DNA of 64,000 nt from positions 1,860,001 through 1,924,000 of the forward strand of contig NZ_JAUSUZ010000001.1 of the NCBI RefSeq assembly GCF_030813715.1, given 5' to 3'. A program made the position numbers and the translations under genes. The notes under the pieces were generated by a model. That model did not search any database and was not told where the DNA came from. It worked only from the letters and a program-made list of their open reading frames with translations. This document shows, piece after piece, positions 28,775 through 38,073 of the stretch. Positions within the stretch are counted from its first letter, which is position 1, and each line of letters opens with the position of its first letter. The stretch is from Catenuloplanes indicus. Lineage in GTDB: Bacteria; Actinomycetota; Actinomycetes; Mycobacteriales; Micromonosporaceae.

Positions 28775-29962
28775 ATGAGCGGATCGGGTGATACGCCACG
28801 AATCCTGCTGGTCGACGACGAGCAGGATCTGCTGGACGGCCTACGCCGGCAGTTGCGGCGTGAGTTCGACGTGGTGACCGCGGTGGGTGCGGCGAACGGT
28901 TTGTTCACGCTCGGGAAGGGCGCGCCGTTCGAGGTGATCGTGTCCGACTTCATGATGCCGGGGATCAACGGCGCGCAGTTCCTCTCCGCCGCGCGTAAGG
29001 CGGCACCGTCGGCGACGCGGATGCTGCTCACCGGCCATACGAATCTCGCTGACGCGGCGATCACGGTGAACCAGGGTGGTGTCTTCCGGATGCTGCTCAA
29101 GCCGGTCGATACCGAGACGATGATCGCCGCATTGCGCGACTGCGTGGCCCAGCACCGCCTGGTGGTGGCCGAACGCGAGTTGCTGGAACAGACGCTGCGC
29201 GGCAGTGTGCAGGCGCTGACCGACGTGCTGTCGCTGGTCAGCCCGGCGGCGTTCGGGCGCGGAACGCGGATGCGCCGGGTGGCGTCGGCGATCCTGGACA
29301 CCATCGATGTCGAGGATCGGTGGGCGATGGAGCTCGCCGTGCAGATGTCCCAGCTGGGGGTGGTGTCGTTGCCGCCGACGGTGGCCGACCGGCTGGTCAC
29401 CGGCGCTGAACTCAGTGCTGCCGAGCAGGCCATGGTGGATCGGATGCCGGAGGTCGCCGAACAACTGATCTCGCCGATTCCACGGCTGGGTGCGGTGGCG
29501 GAGGCGATCCGGTACTCGCGGAAGGGCTTCGACGGGTCGGGCGCTCCGCAGGACGGCACGTCCGGAGAGCGGATCCCGTTCGGCGCGAGGCTGCTACGGC
29601 TTGTGGAGGATCACGATGCCTTGCTGGCCGAGGGGGTCTCCGCAACGGTGGCGGTGGCAACGTTGCGGTCCTTCGCCGGCCGATATGACCCTGTCCTGTT
29701 GGAGGCGCTCGCCGCGGTTGCTGCGCCGGCCGGTGGGGTACGCGGCGTGAAGATGACGGAGTTGCAGGTCGGCATGGTGCTGGCTGCCCCGGTGACCAGC
29801 TTGTCCGGGGTGCTGCTCGTCAGCGGGGGTCAGGAGGTCAGCGCGGGTTTGCTGACCCGGCTGCGCAACTTCGCCGAGTTGGAGGACGGGGTCCTGGAGC
29901 CCGTGATGGTGCTGGACACGTCACTGGACGTCAGCGTGCCCGTTCGCGACGCCATCGACTGA
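28775..29962 (+). CDS. Response regulator with degenerate HD-GYP-like output domain
   Basis: This 395-residue protein starts at ATG 28775 after a GGGAG box. The receiver domain (residues 1-125) is complete: the DDE acidic pair, phospho-Asp in VIVSDFMMPGING, and the Lys in LLKPVD. The second half follows the HD-GYP layout, but its catalytic residues are replaced. The HDIGK position reads SQLGV and the HHExxDGxGYP position reads YSRKGFDGSGAP. It therefore probably cannot hydrolyse cyclic di-GMP and may act as a binding or scaffold output. Its 3' end overlaps that of the convergent HDOD gene by 32 bp. Confidence 0.82.
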   Translation: MSGSGDTPRILLVDDEQDLLDGLRRQLRREFDVVTAVGAANGLFTLGKGAPFEVIVSDFMMPGINGAQFLSAARKAAPSATRMLLTGHTNLADAAITVNQGGVFRMLLKPVDTETMIAALRDCVAQHRLVVAERELLEQTLRGSVQALTDVLSLVSPAAFGRGTRMRRVASAILDTIDVEDRWAMELAVQMSQLGVVSLPPTVADRLVTGAELSAAEQAMVDRMPEVAEQLISPIPRLGAVAEAIRYSRKGFDGSGAPQDGTSGERIPFGARLLRLVEDHDALLAEGVSATVAVATLRSFAGRYDPVLLEALAAVAAPAGGVRGVKMTELQVGMVLAAPVTSLSGVLLVSGGQEVSAGLLTRLRNFAELEDGVLEPVMVLDTSLDVSVPVRDAID

Positions 29963-31112
29963 TGGCGACTCGTACGTCGTCGTCGAGCAGATTCTCGTCG
30001 ATCGCGGCGGCGTCGTGCGGGCCGCAGACAGGCTCAAGATCTGCCTCCGTGATGTGGTGGGCCAGGGACACCACGGAGGCGGGATCCATGGGCGAGCCGG
30101 ACACCGGAGCCGTCGTGTGACCGGCGACCGCGTCGATCACGGCGGTCGGGAGTCCCCAGAGGCCGAGCAGGCTCACTCCCACCGGGAGATGTGAGGTATC
30201 GAAGGCGGCGTGTTCGTAGCTGTCCAGGCCACCGCCGCCGGACCTCCAGTCGTCGAAAACCTTCCGGAACACCGCGGGCCGGGCCGACGCCAGTACGAGC
30301 TGACCGACCTCGTGCAGCAGTCCCGCGGTGAAGGCGTGGCTCTGCCAGTCGGTGCCGGCGCCGAGCAACCGGGCCAGTCTGGAGGTCTCGACGGCGTGCG
30401 TGGTCAGCCGTTCGATCCACGTCGGTGGCAGGGCGCCGCCGGTGTCGAAGACCCGGATCAGGTCGTGCATCATGACGAGGCCACGCACGGTGTGCAGACC
30501 GAGCAGTGTGACGGCCTGCGCCACGTCGCTGACCTTGTGGCCCGCGGTGTAGGCCGATGAATTGACCACGTGGAGCACCTTCGCCGTGGCCGCGGGATCC
30601 TTCTCGATCACGACACTGACGGATTGTGCCGAGGCCTCCTCCGCCTCGAGCGCCGCCAGCAGCTCGGCGAACGTGTGCGGCGGGCTCGGCAGGGATTCGA
30701 CGAACGCCACGGCGTTCTGCTGCCCGCTACCGGTCCTCAGCCGCGCCTCCAGCAGACGTTCGATGACGGCGATCAGTGCCTCGGGCGTGGTGGGTTTGCT
30801 CAGCATCTCGTGGGCCAGCACCATGATGCGCAGCAGGTTGCTCTCGTTGGTCTGACCGGACAGGATGACGCGGACCATGCTGGGAAACTCGGTCCGCACC
30901 TGCTCCAGAAGCGCCGCCCCGTCCATTTCCGGCATCCGATAGTCGGTCACCACCACATCGCATGGCCGGGACCGCATGATGTCGAGAGCCGCCGCGCCGC
31001 TCTCCGCGAACGACATGGTCCAGCGATCGCGGCAGATTCGCAGCATGCGACGCAGGCCGTCGATAATCATCGGCTCGTCGTCGACGAACAGCACGTGTGG
31101 TCGCTGCGTCAC
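29931..31112 (-). CDS. Response regulator with HDOD output domain
   Basis: This 393-residue protein has a receiver domain with LFVDDEP, phospho-Asp in VVVTDYRMPEMDG and Lys in LSKPTT, joined to an HDOD domain. The HDOD part shows SLPSPPHTFAELLAAL, VIEKDPAATAKVLHVVNSS and AVTLLGLHTVRGLVM, ending with GLLHEVGQLVL. HDOD domains are non-catalytic relatives of HD phosphohydrolases used in signalling. It overlaps the upstream kinase by 4 bp (ATGA-type), so the pair is a kinase-regulator operon. A close paralogue of the same two-gene unit lies on the opposite strand at 33.5-35.8 kb. Confidence 0.88.
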   Translation of the reverse strand: MTQRPHVLFVDDEPMIIDGLRRMLRICRDRWTMSFAESGAAALDIMRSRPCDVVVTDYRMPEMDGAALLEQVRTEFPSMVRVILSGQTNESNLLRIMVLAHEMLSKPTTPEALIAVIERLLEARLRTGSGQQNAVAFVESLPSPPHTFAELLAALEAEEASAQSVSVVIEKDPAATAKVLHVVNSSAYTAGHKVSDVAQAVTLLGLHTVRGLVMMHDLIRVFDTGGALPPTWIERLTTHAVETSRLARLLGAGTDWQSHAFTAGLLHEVGQLVLASARPAVFRKVFDDWRSGGGGLDSYEHAAFDTSHLPVGVSLLGLWGLPTAVIDAVAGHTTAPVSGSPMDPASVVSLAHHITEADLEPVCGPHDAAAIDENLLDDDVRVAISRWRRERAR

Positions 31113-33289
31113 CGCTGTACTCCCATCGGCTTTGCGGACATGTCTGCCATGTCACTCGGGGAGATCGGCAGCCGGACGGTGAACGTCGTGCCCACGCCCA
31201 CCTCACTGGTGAAGTCGACCGTGCCGCCATGCCGATCGGCCACCAGGCTCCGTACCAGCGCGAGACCCTGGCCCGTACCGGTCCCGACCTCTTTGGTGGT
31301 GAAGAACGGCTCGAAGAGCTTGTCGGCGATCTCGGCCGGAACCCCGGTACCGGTATCGGCGATGTTGATCACGGCATGCCCGCTCTCCACCGTGGTGGAG
31401 ACGCGGATCGTGCCCCGGCCGCGATCCGCCGCGGTGATCGCATGCGCGGCGTTCACCAAAAGGTTCAACAACACCTGGTTGATGTCGCCGAGGTGGCAGT
31501 AGACCAGTGGCAGGTCGGCCAGGTCGGTCTCGACGTCGGCGACGTACTTGATCTCATTGTTCGCGACCACGAGCGTGTTCTGGATCGCCTCGGTGAGGTT
31601 CGCCGGTGCTTTCTGCTCCGTACCGGGATGACCGAACGCCTTCATCGCCCGTACGATCCCCGCCACGCGGTTGACGCCCTTGAGCGTCTGCGCGATCGCT
31701 TTCGGGACCTCCTCCATGAGGTAGTCCATCTCGAGTTCCTCGGCCAGCTCGTCGATTCGCCGCCTGGTCTCGGTCAGGTCGTCCGGTCCGGTCGCCTCAG
31801 CGGACAGTTCCCGGTAGGTCGCCCACAGCCGCACCAGATCAGCGAATGAGTTCTCCATGAACCGGACGTTGTCCCCGATGAACTGAATGGGCGTGTTGAT
31901 CTCGTGCGCGATGCCGGCCGCGAGCCTGCCGATCGACTCGAGTTTCTGCGCGTGCCGCAGCTCCAGCTCCAGGCGCTGTCGTTCGGAGATGTCGCGCGCG
32001 GTCAGGACGATGCTGCGGGAACCGTCGTGTTCGGTCGCGTGTTCGAGCACCGCCTCCACCTCCACCCACGGCAGGTCGTCGCTGCCACGCATGCGGCATA
32101 CTCGGAAAGAGGGGGCATCCGCCCTCGTCTGGAGCAGGGAACCCACATCGTGGGGATGGACTAGGCTCCATACGGGAGTGCCGACGAGTTCATCGCGGCT
32201 CCGGGCGAACATGAGCTCCGCCGCCGGATTGGCGAACCGGATGGTGCCGGCCTCGCTCGCCAGCAGCAGCGCGTCCGACAGATGTTCGACGACCACGCTC
32301 ATCCGGGACCTGACCAGCATCTGGTCCAGGGTCAACGCCGTCTCGCCGGCCAGGGTGAGGATCGCGGCCGAGAGGTCATCGATGGGGTGCCGGTCGAGCG
32401 CGATCACCAGCATTCCAAACGGGCTCTCGTGCGCGACCAACGGTGCCATCGCGATGGCGCGGTGCCGGGGTAGCCGCAGCACATCGGCCAGCGAGTCGGC
32501 CGCATCGTCCGTGACAAGGGTGTAGCCGCCAGAGCGGAGCGTGTCACGCGCCTGAGGAGGCAGCCCGTCGAGTTCGGTCACCCAGCCGACCGCCTCGGGA
32601 CCGACGTGCCCGGCGGCGGCGACCACATGCAGCGCCGGCCCGGCGACGGTGAAGATCAACGCGGCGTTCACCTGACGATCCAGGGACAGCGCGGCGCCGA
32701 GGGCGACGTCCAGCACGTCCGCCCGGGTGGTCGATGCCGCGAGTCCCGCTCCGGCCGAGGCCATCGCGCTCTCCCGGGCGGCGGCGCGATCCCGCGCCCG
32801 GCTGACACGGGCGAGATAGTGACTGACGGTCAGCGACAGCAGGGCGGTGAACATCAGCGACATGGTGCTGCCCGAGCCGGTGTGGAACACCTCGGACCCG
32901 GTCACCATGATGCCTGACACCACCGCCGCACCGAGGAGCTTTTCCCGCGCCTGGCCGTAGAGGGCGCGAAAGCTCACCCAGATGAAACACAGCCCGACCG
33001 CGGCGAGGAAATCTGAGGCGCCCAGCACGAGCAGGACGCACAGGCCTTCGGGAATCCAGCTCCAGAAGGGGAATCCCTGCCGACGATACCCGGTGTACGA
33101 CCATGCCTGCAGGGCAACGATGAGGACGACCACCATCACGGCACGGTTCAGGTCGCCGTGTGCCTCGACGCCCCACAGCCCGAAGGCCGGCCACAGCATC
33201 AGCAGCGCGAGGAACAGGGTCCGGATCTGTCCGAGCATCGTATCGGTCCCGGAAAGCCACCGGTGCACGAACGTCTCCCTGGACAGCAT
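31109..33289 (-). CDS. Membrane PAS histidine kinase paired with the HDOD regulator
   Basis: This 726-residue kinase starts at ATG 33289 behind a perfect AGGAGG box. About six membrane segments lie in the first 180 residues, followed by a GAF-like region (190-330) and a PAS domain (345-450). The HisKA segment is of the distinctive [17 protein letters not shown] type. HATPase_c has N-box NLLVNAAHAI, G1 DTGTGVP and a [11 protein letters not shown]2 box. It makes a 4-bp overlap with the HDOD regulator gene. The H-box and an inserted helical pair (about 60 residues) between the two kinase subdomains are shared with the kinase at 33459. Confidence 0.88.
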   Translation of the reverse strand: MLSRETFVHRWLSGTDTMLGQIRTLFLALLMLWPAFGLWGVEAHGDLNRAVMVVVLIVALQAWSYTGYRRQGFPFWSWIPEGLCVLLVLGASDFLAAVGLCFIWVSFRALYGQAREKLLGAAVVSGIMVTGSEVFHTGSGSTMSLMFTALLSLTVSHYLARVSRARDRAAARESAMASAGAGLAASTTRADVLDVALGAALSLDRQVNAALIFTVAGPALHVVAAAGHVGPEAVGWVTELDGLPPQARDTLRSGGYTLVTDDAADSLADVLRLPRHRAIAMAPLVAHESPFGMLVIALDRHPIDDLSAAILTLAGETALTLDQMLVRSRMSVVVEHLSDALLLASEAGTIRFANPAAELMFARSRDELVGTPVWSLVHPHDVGSLLQTRADAPSFRVCRMRGSDDLPWVEVEAVLEHATEHDGSRSIVLTARDISERQRLELELRHAQKLESIGRLAAGIAHEINTPIQFIGDNVRFMENSFADLVRLWATYRELSAEATGPDDLTETRRRIDELAEELEMDYLMEEVPKAIAQTLKGVNRVAGIVRAMKAFGHPGTEQKAPANLTEAIQNTLVVANNEIKYVADVETDLADLPLVYCHLGDINQVLLNLLVNAAHAITAADRGRGTIRVSTTVESGHAVINIADTGTGVPAEIADKLFEPFFTTKEVGTGTGQGLALVRSLVADRHGGTVDFTSEVGVGTTFTVRLPISPSDMADMSAKPMGVQR

Positions 33290-33458
33290 CGTCGCCTCCT
33301 GCACCGGCCGAGACCGAACACACCCCTTCCGGTGGCATCGGCACAACAAGGGCTGTAGCTGAGACAAACCGGCCGATCAGCGAACTCAACTGTCACCCGT
33401 ACAGGCCGATGGGTTGCGAAGGGGTCGGCTCACGATGGTGTGTCCGGAGGGGGTCCGC
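33290..33458. promoter_or_regulatory. Shared divergent promoter region of the twin kinase-HDOD modules
   Basis: The 169 bp between the two divergently read paralogous kinase genes must carry both promoters. Strong ribosome sites (AGGAGG and GGAGGGG) are visible at both edges. No clear operator was identified. Confidence 0.45.
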
Positions 33459-34667
33459 ATGTCGAAGCAGGCGGAGGAGTTCCGCTCCGTCGTCATGGAC
33501 AACATGGCAGACGGCCTGTACGCCACCGATGAGCAGGGCCGCCTCACCTTCGTCAACCGGGCCGCGGCGCGGATGCTGGGCTGGGCGGAGCAGGAGCTTC
33601 TCGGCCGGGACGTGCACGAGACGGTGCATTCGTGCGCCTCGGTGTCTCCTTCGGCCTGCCCGCTGATGCGGGTGGGTTCCACCGGCGAGCCGGTCGAGGT
33701 CGACAACGGGTTGCACGTTCGCAGGGACGGGTCTGTCTTCCCCGTTCGATACACGGTCGCGCCGCTGTACGTCGATGCGGCGGTCGCGGGCCTCGTCGTG
33801 GTTTTCCGGGACACCACGGACCGGCGCCGCCGCCGGCAGCGCGACGTCGAGGACCTCCATGATCAGAAGCTGGAGTCTCTCGGCCGGCTCTCCGCCGGAC
33901 TGGCCCATGAGATCAACACGCCGATCCAGTTCGTCGGTGACAACACCCGGTTCCTGGCCGAGGCCTATCAGCAGATGCTGGAGCTGTTGCTGGTGTACCG
34001 CGAGTGCCTGGGGCCCCAGCACGGGCAACTGCCCTGGGAGGAACGGAAGCGCCGGGCGACGGAGGCCGAGGAGGCTGCGGACATGGAGTATCTGACGTCC
34101 GAGGTCCCGAGCGCGGTCGCGCAAAGTCTGGAAGGCATTCAGCGGGTGGCCTCGCTGGTGAAGGCGATGAAGGCGTTCAGTTACAAGGGAACGGCGGACC
34201 GCGCGTACGCCGACATCAACGAGGCGTTGCGGACCACCCTCGCGGTGGTCCGCAACGAGGTCAAGTACGTCGCGGACGTCGTGCTCGACCTGGCTGAGGT
34301 CCCGGAGATGCTGTGCCACGTCGGAGACCTCAATCAGGTCTTCCTGAACCTGCTGGTGAACGCGGCCGACGCCATGGAGGGCCGGGAAGGGCGTGGTGAG
34401 ATCCGGGTGAGCACCCGTGTCGAGGACCGCACCGTCGTGATCACTTTCGCCGACAACGGGGCCGGCATTCCCGAGGAGATCCAGAAGCTGATCTTCGAGC
34501 CGTTCTTCACGACCAAGGAGGTCGGTAAGGGCACCGGTCAGGGTCTCGCGCTGGCCGTGGCGCTCTGCGAGAAGCACGGTGGCACGATCGACGTCGTCTC
34601 CAAGCCCGGTGAGGGTGCCACGTTCACGCTCCGGCTTCCGATCGTCGGAAGGAACCCCGCGCCATGA
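33459..34667 (+). CDS. PAS histidine kinase, soluble, paired with an HDOD regulator
   Basis: This 402-residue kinase starts at ATG 33459 after GGAGGGGG. One PAS domain (residues 5-125, with [19 protein letters not shown]) precedes a HisKA segment, [17 protein letters not shown]. HATPase_c has [17 protein letters not shown] and a [10 protein letters not shown] box. There are no membrane segments, in contrast to its paralogue at 31109. It overlaps the next gene by 4 bp (ATGA). The kinase core is so similar to the minus-strand copy that the two modules probably arose by inverted duplication. Confidence 0.88.
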   Translation: MSKQAEEFRSVVMDNMADGLYATDEQGRLTFVNRAAARMLGWAEQELLGRDVHETVHSCASVSPSACPLMRVGSTGEPVEVDNGLHVRRDGSVFPVRYTVAPLYVDAAVAGLVVVFRDTTDRRRRRQRDVEDLHDQKLESLGRLSAGLAHEINTPIQFVGDNTRFLAEAYQQMLELLLVYRECLGPQHGQLPWEERKRRATEAEEAADMEYLTSEVPSAVAQSLEGIQRVASLVKAMKAFSYKGTADRAYADINEALRTTLAVVRNEVKYVADVVLDLAEVPEMLCHVGDLNQVFLNLLVNAADAMEGREGRGEIRVSTRVEDRTVVITFADNGAGIPEEIQKLIFEPFFTTKEVGKGTGQGLALAVALCEKHGGTIDVVSKPGEGATFTLRLPIVGRNPAP

Positions 34668-35839
34668 ACGCGCCTGGCATCCTCTTCGTTGACGACGAAC
34701 CGCACATCCTCGACGGTCTGCGCCGCTCGCTGCGCGCCAAGCGGAACGAGTGGGACATGTCCTTCGCTGCGGGTGGGGAGCCGGCGCTGGAGATCCTCGC
34801 TGGGCGCCCGTGCGACGTCGTCGTGTCTGACATGCGTATGCCTGGTATGGATGGGGCGCAGCTGCTGACCGAGGTCAGCCGGCGTCACCCGGCGACCGCC
34901 CGGGTCGTACTTTCCGGGCACACGGATCGGGAGGCTGCGATCAAGGCGGCCATCGCCGGTCATCGCTTCCTGGCGAAGCCGATCGAGGGCGAAGTCGTCA
35001 TCGACCTCATCGATCATCTCATCGTCCGTACGTCACCGGGGCACGGTGAGCAGGCCCGTCAGGTCGCCGGGGCCGTACGGTTGCTGCCCGCACTCCCGCA
35101 GCAGGATGCCGAACTCGCCGACGCCCTCGGCGCGGCCGAGGTGGATCAGGACCGGCTGGTCGGCGCCGTCGTGCGGCACACCGGGCTGTGCGCCAAGCTG
35201 CTCCAGCTGTCCCACTCGGGGTTCTTCGGGCCTCGGCCCAAGAACGCCTCCATCACCGCGGTGATCAGCGCGCTGGGGATCCCGGCCGTCGAAGCCCTGG
35301 CGCGTGCCAGCGCGGCGCAATGGGAGCCGGTCACCTGGCGTCCGGCGGCGATCGCTTCCGCTCAGTCGGCCTGGCGGCACGCGGTGGCCACCATGCTGCT
35401 CGTGGAGCAGATTGCCTCACCGGCGCACCGCCCGCACGCGCAGGCCGCGGCCATGCTGCAGGACGTCGGGCGGCTCTCCGTGATCGGCATGCCGCACGAG
35501 ACCGCCGACGGGACCGTGACCGGCTGCGCCGGTGTGCCGTTCCGGGACATCGGCGTGGAACTGCTGCATCTGTGGGGACTTCCCGCACCGATCGTCACCG
35601 CGATCGCCGCACGCGACGTGCCGCATGAGCCGGCCGAGTCGGGCCTCGGCGTGGCCGGAGCCCTGCGCGCCGCCCACCTCCTGGTGCGGCAGACCGGATC
35701 CGGCGACCCGGCTGGCGGTGATCATGAGGATGAGCTGGTACGGCTGCTGTCCCACCCGCAACTGGCCGCCCGCGGAGTCGACTGGCACCGGGCGGCCCGT
35801 GCGGCGTACGCCCGGGCCGCAGAGCCCTTCAATCCCTGA
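34664..35839 (+). CDS. Response regulator with HDOD-type output domain
   Basis: This 391-residue protein has a receiver with LFVDDEPHILDGLRRSL, phospho-Asp in VVVSDMRMPGMDG and Lys in FLAKPIE. An HDOD-like domain follows, with VRLLPALPQQDAELADALGA, VVRHTGLCAKLLQLSHSGFF, AVISALGIPAVEAL and AAMLQDVGRLSVI. It is coupled to the kinase at 33459 by an ATGA overlap. It is a paralogue of the regulator at 29931, more diverged in the HDOD half than in the receiver. Confidence 0.86.
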   Translation: MNAPGILFVDDEPHILDGLRRSLRAKRNEWDMSFAAGGEPALEILAGRPCDVVVSDMRMPGMDGAQLLTEVSRRHPATARVVLSGHTDREAAIKAAIAGHRFLAKPIEGEVVIDLIDHLIVRTSPGHGEQARQVAGAVRLLPALPQQDAELADALGAAEVDQDRLVGAVVRHTGLCAKLLQLSHSGFFGPRPKNASITAVISALGIPAVEALARASAAQWEPVTWRPAAIASAQSAWRHAVATMLLVEQIASPAHRPHAQAAAMLQDVGRLSVIGMPHETADGTVTGCAGVPFRDIGVELLHLWGLPAPIVTAIAARDVPHEPAESGLGVAGALRAAHLLVRQTGSGDPAGGDHEDELVRLLSHPQLAARGVDWHRAARAAYARAAEPFNP

Positions 35840-35864
35840 CCATCGCGCAGACGACGGAGACGAC

Positions 35865-36242
35865 ATGGCGACGATCCTGGTGGTGGACGACGACCCGGCG
35901 ATCCGGCAACTGCTCACCGACGTGCTCGAGATGGACGGTCACGTCGTCGCGGTGGCCGTGGACGGCCATGACGGCCTGCGGGCTTTCGAGGTTATCCGGC
36001 CCGACTTCGTGATTCTGGACGTGATGATGCCGGGCCTCGACGGGTACGGCGTTCTGCGTGACATCCGCGGCCAGGAGGGCGATCCCGTGCCGGTCCTGAT
36101 GCTCACCGCCGGCGCTGACGGGGACTCCGCATCCCGCGGCTGGGCCGGCGGAGTCGACTATTACCTGGCCAAGCCCTTCGCCGCGGACGACATCCTCGAC
36201 CTTGTCGAAGATGCCCTCGGGGCATCACACTCCGGCCTGTGA
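35865..36242 (+). CDS. Single-domain response regulator (CheY-like)
   Basis: This 125-residue receiver starts at ATG 35865, 25 bp after the HDOD regulator. It has VVDDDP, phospho-Asp in FVILDVMMPGLDG, a Thr switch residue in LMLTAGADG, and Lys in LAKPFAADD. It has no output domain. It may carry phosphate within the module or act by protein contact. The 3' end is followed by the subtilase gene after 133 bp. Confidence 0.88.
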   Translation: MATILVVDDDPAIRQLLTDVLEMDGHVVAVAVDGHDGLRAFEVIRPDFVILDVMMPGLDGYGVLRDIRGQEGDPVPVLMLTAGADGDSASRGWAGGVDYYLAKPFAADDILDLVEDALGASHSGL

Positions 36243-36375
36243 GCCAGCGCGTCCCGGCCCGTCCCGCGCGGATAGCGCCGCGGTTGCGATCCGGGGGTTT
36301 CCTCAGACATCGCATCGGGCCGCCGATGCTCAGCTCACCTATCTACCTCAGCACACCCCCGAAGGTGGCAGGAGC

Positions 36376-38073
36376 ATGGAACGTAGCGATCGTGCGCAAC
36401 GGCCCAGCGCAGTGCTGTCCCGGCGCAGCGGGGCCCTCATGGCGGCGGCCCTCATCATCTCGTCCACCGCGGTCTGCCTGACGGCCGCACCTGCCGGCGC
36501 CCGAGCGACAGCGGGCTGGCGCGATGTCGTCGTCACCGGCCCGCCGGGAGCCGCGGACGCGGTCGCGGCCGCCGGAGGCGAACTCATCGCAAACCTGCCG
36601 GTCGCGGGCGGAGTCGCCGCCCGGCTGCCGCACGATGCCCGGCTCGACGCCCGGTGGGTCGTGGCTCCCCAGCGCGAACTGCGGGTCGCTGCCGCGTCCG
36701 GCAACACCACGACCACGGCAGCCGCCTCCCTGCGCGGCACTCTCGGCCTGCCGGACGACGCAACCGCGGGTGCCGGAGTCACCGTCGCGGTGGTCGACAC
36801 CGGCATTGCCGACGTGCCGGACCTCGCCGGCCGAATTTCCCGGCGCCTGGACTTCACCGGAACCGGCGACGGTGACGGCTACGGGCACGGCACATTCATG
36901 GCCGGCCTGATCGCCGGCTCCGGCGCCGCCTCCGGGGGCTCCTACCGGGGCGTCGCACCGGCGGCATCACTGATCGACGTCAAGGTCGCCGACGCCGCGG
37001 GCAGCACCGACCTCATCACCGTCCTGCGCGGGCTGCAGTGGGTCAGCGACCACTCCACGCAGGTGCAGGTACTCAACCTGTCGCTGTCGTCCGGGAGCAC
37101 GCTGCCGTACCAGGTCGACCCGCTCAACCAGGCGCTGCGATCACTGTGGTTCCGAGGGGTCACGGTCGTCGTCCCCTCCGGCAACGACGGCCCGGACGCC
37201 GGCACGGTCACCGCGCCGGGCAACGATCCGTTGTTGCTGACCGTAGGGGGCCTGGACGACGGCGGAACCACCGCCCGTGACGACGACGTCGTCGGGACAT
37301 GGTCAGGACGCGGACCGACCGCTCAGGGCGACGCCAAACCCGACCTGGTCGCACCGGGCGGCCACGTGGTGAGCCTGCGCTCGCCCGGCAGTGTCGTCGA
37401 CACCACCGCGCCGCAGGCTCGGGTCGGTGAACAGTACTTCAAGGGCTCCGGCACGTCGATGGCCACGGCGGTCGCCTCCGGTGTCGTCGCAGCCGCACTC
37501 GGCGAGCAGCCGAAGCTTCGTCCCGACTCGGTGAAGAGCTTGTTGACCGGCACCACGTACGCCGTACCGGGTCTGGCTAGGGCCGCGGGTGGCGGGTCCG
37601 GCGGCCTCGACGCCGCCCGGATCCTGAAAGAAGCGCCCAAATGGCGGCCGGGCGGGCTCGAGCACGCGCAGACTCGGGACATGGCGACCTTGGCCCGCGA
37701 CGCGAAGCGGTGGGCGGCCTTTGAGACCGCGTTGCTGAAGGGCGACGCGGTCGCGTCCGCCGCTGCCTGGGAGAAGCTCACTCCCGCCTCACGGGAATGG
37801 GCCGCCCGCGCCTGGGCGCAGCTCGACCCGACCGCGCGTGCCTGGGCGGCACGCGCGTGGGCGGCGCGGGCCTGGGCCGGTGCCGACGACGAGGAGTGGG
37901 CCGCCCGCGCCTGGGCGGCACGCGCGTGGGCGACACGCACCTGGTCGTCCGACGAGTGGGCCGCACGGGCCTGGGCCGCGCGCTCCTGGGCCGGTACTGA
38001 CTGGTCCGCACGTTCCTGGGCTGCTGATCGCTGGAGTGCCCGCTCCTGGGCCTGGATCTTCGCGGATCGGTGA
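36376..38073 (+). CDS. Secreted S8 (subtilisin-like) peptidase with Trp-periodic C-terminal tail
   Basis: This 565-residue pre-pro-peptidase starts at ATG 36376 behind GGCAGGAG. A Tat-less signal peptide with a hydrophobic core lies at residues 18-38 and ends near AGARA. A short propeptide (50-105) follows. The catalytic triad is D141 (VAVVDTG), H171 (GHGTFMAG) and S361 (GSGTSMAT), with oxyanion N270 in PSGND. Residues 475-560 form an unusual tail built of WAARA-type units with Trp nearly every fifth residue. The gene ends in a GTGA overlap with a sensor kinase, so the two are co-translated. The tail could serve in wall anchoring or self-assembly; that is inference. Confidence 0.88.
   Translation: MERSDRAQRPSAVLSRRSGALMAAALIISSTAVCLTAAPAGARATAGWRDVVVTGPPGAADAVAAAGGELIANLPVAGGVAARLPHDARLDARWVVAPQRELRVAAASGNTTTTAAASLRGTLGLPDDATAGAGVTVAVVDTGIADVPDLAGRISRRLDFTGTGDGDGYGHGTFMAGLIAGSGAASGGSYRGVAPAASLIDVKVADAAGSTDLITVLRGLQWVSDHSTQVQVLNLSLSSGSTLPYQVDPLNQALRSLWFRGVTVVVPSGNDGPDAGTVTAPGNDPLLLTVGGLDDGGTTARDDDVVGTWSGRGPTAQGDAKPDLVAPGGHVVSLRSPGSVVDTTAPQARVGEQYFKGSGTSMATAVASGVVAAALGEQPKLRPDSVKSLLTGTTYAVPGLARAAGGGSGGLDAARILKEAPKWRPGGLEHAQTRDMATLARDAKRWAAFETALLKGDAVASAAAWEKLTPASREWAARAWAQLDPTARAWAARAWAARAWAGADDEEWAARAWAARAWATRTWSSDEWAARAWAARSWAGTDWSARSWAADRWSARSWAWIFADR
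37798..38055 (+). repeat. Degenerate pentapeptide-coding repeat (Trp every 5 residues) in the subtilase
   Basis: Trp falls at residues 475, 480, 490, 495, 500, then 508 to 558 in steps of five, and 560. The unit is W-(A/S)-x-(R/x)-(A/S), encoded by 15-bp repeats such as GCCCGCGCCTGGGCG. Confidence 0.85.
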
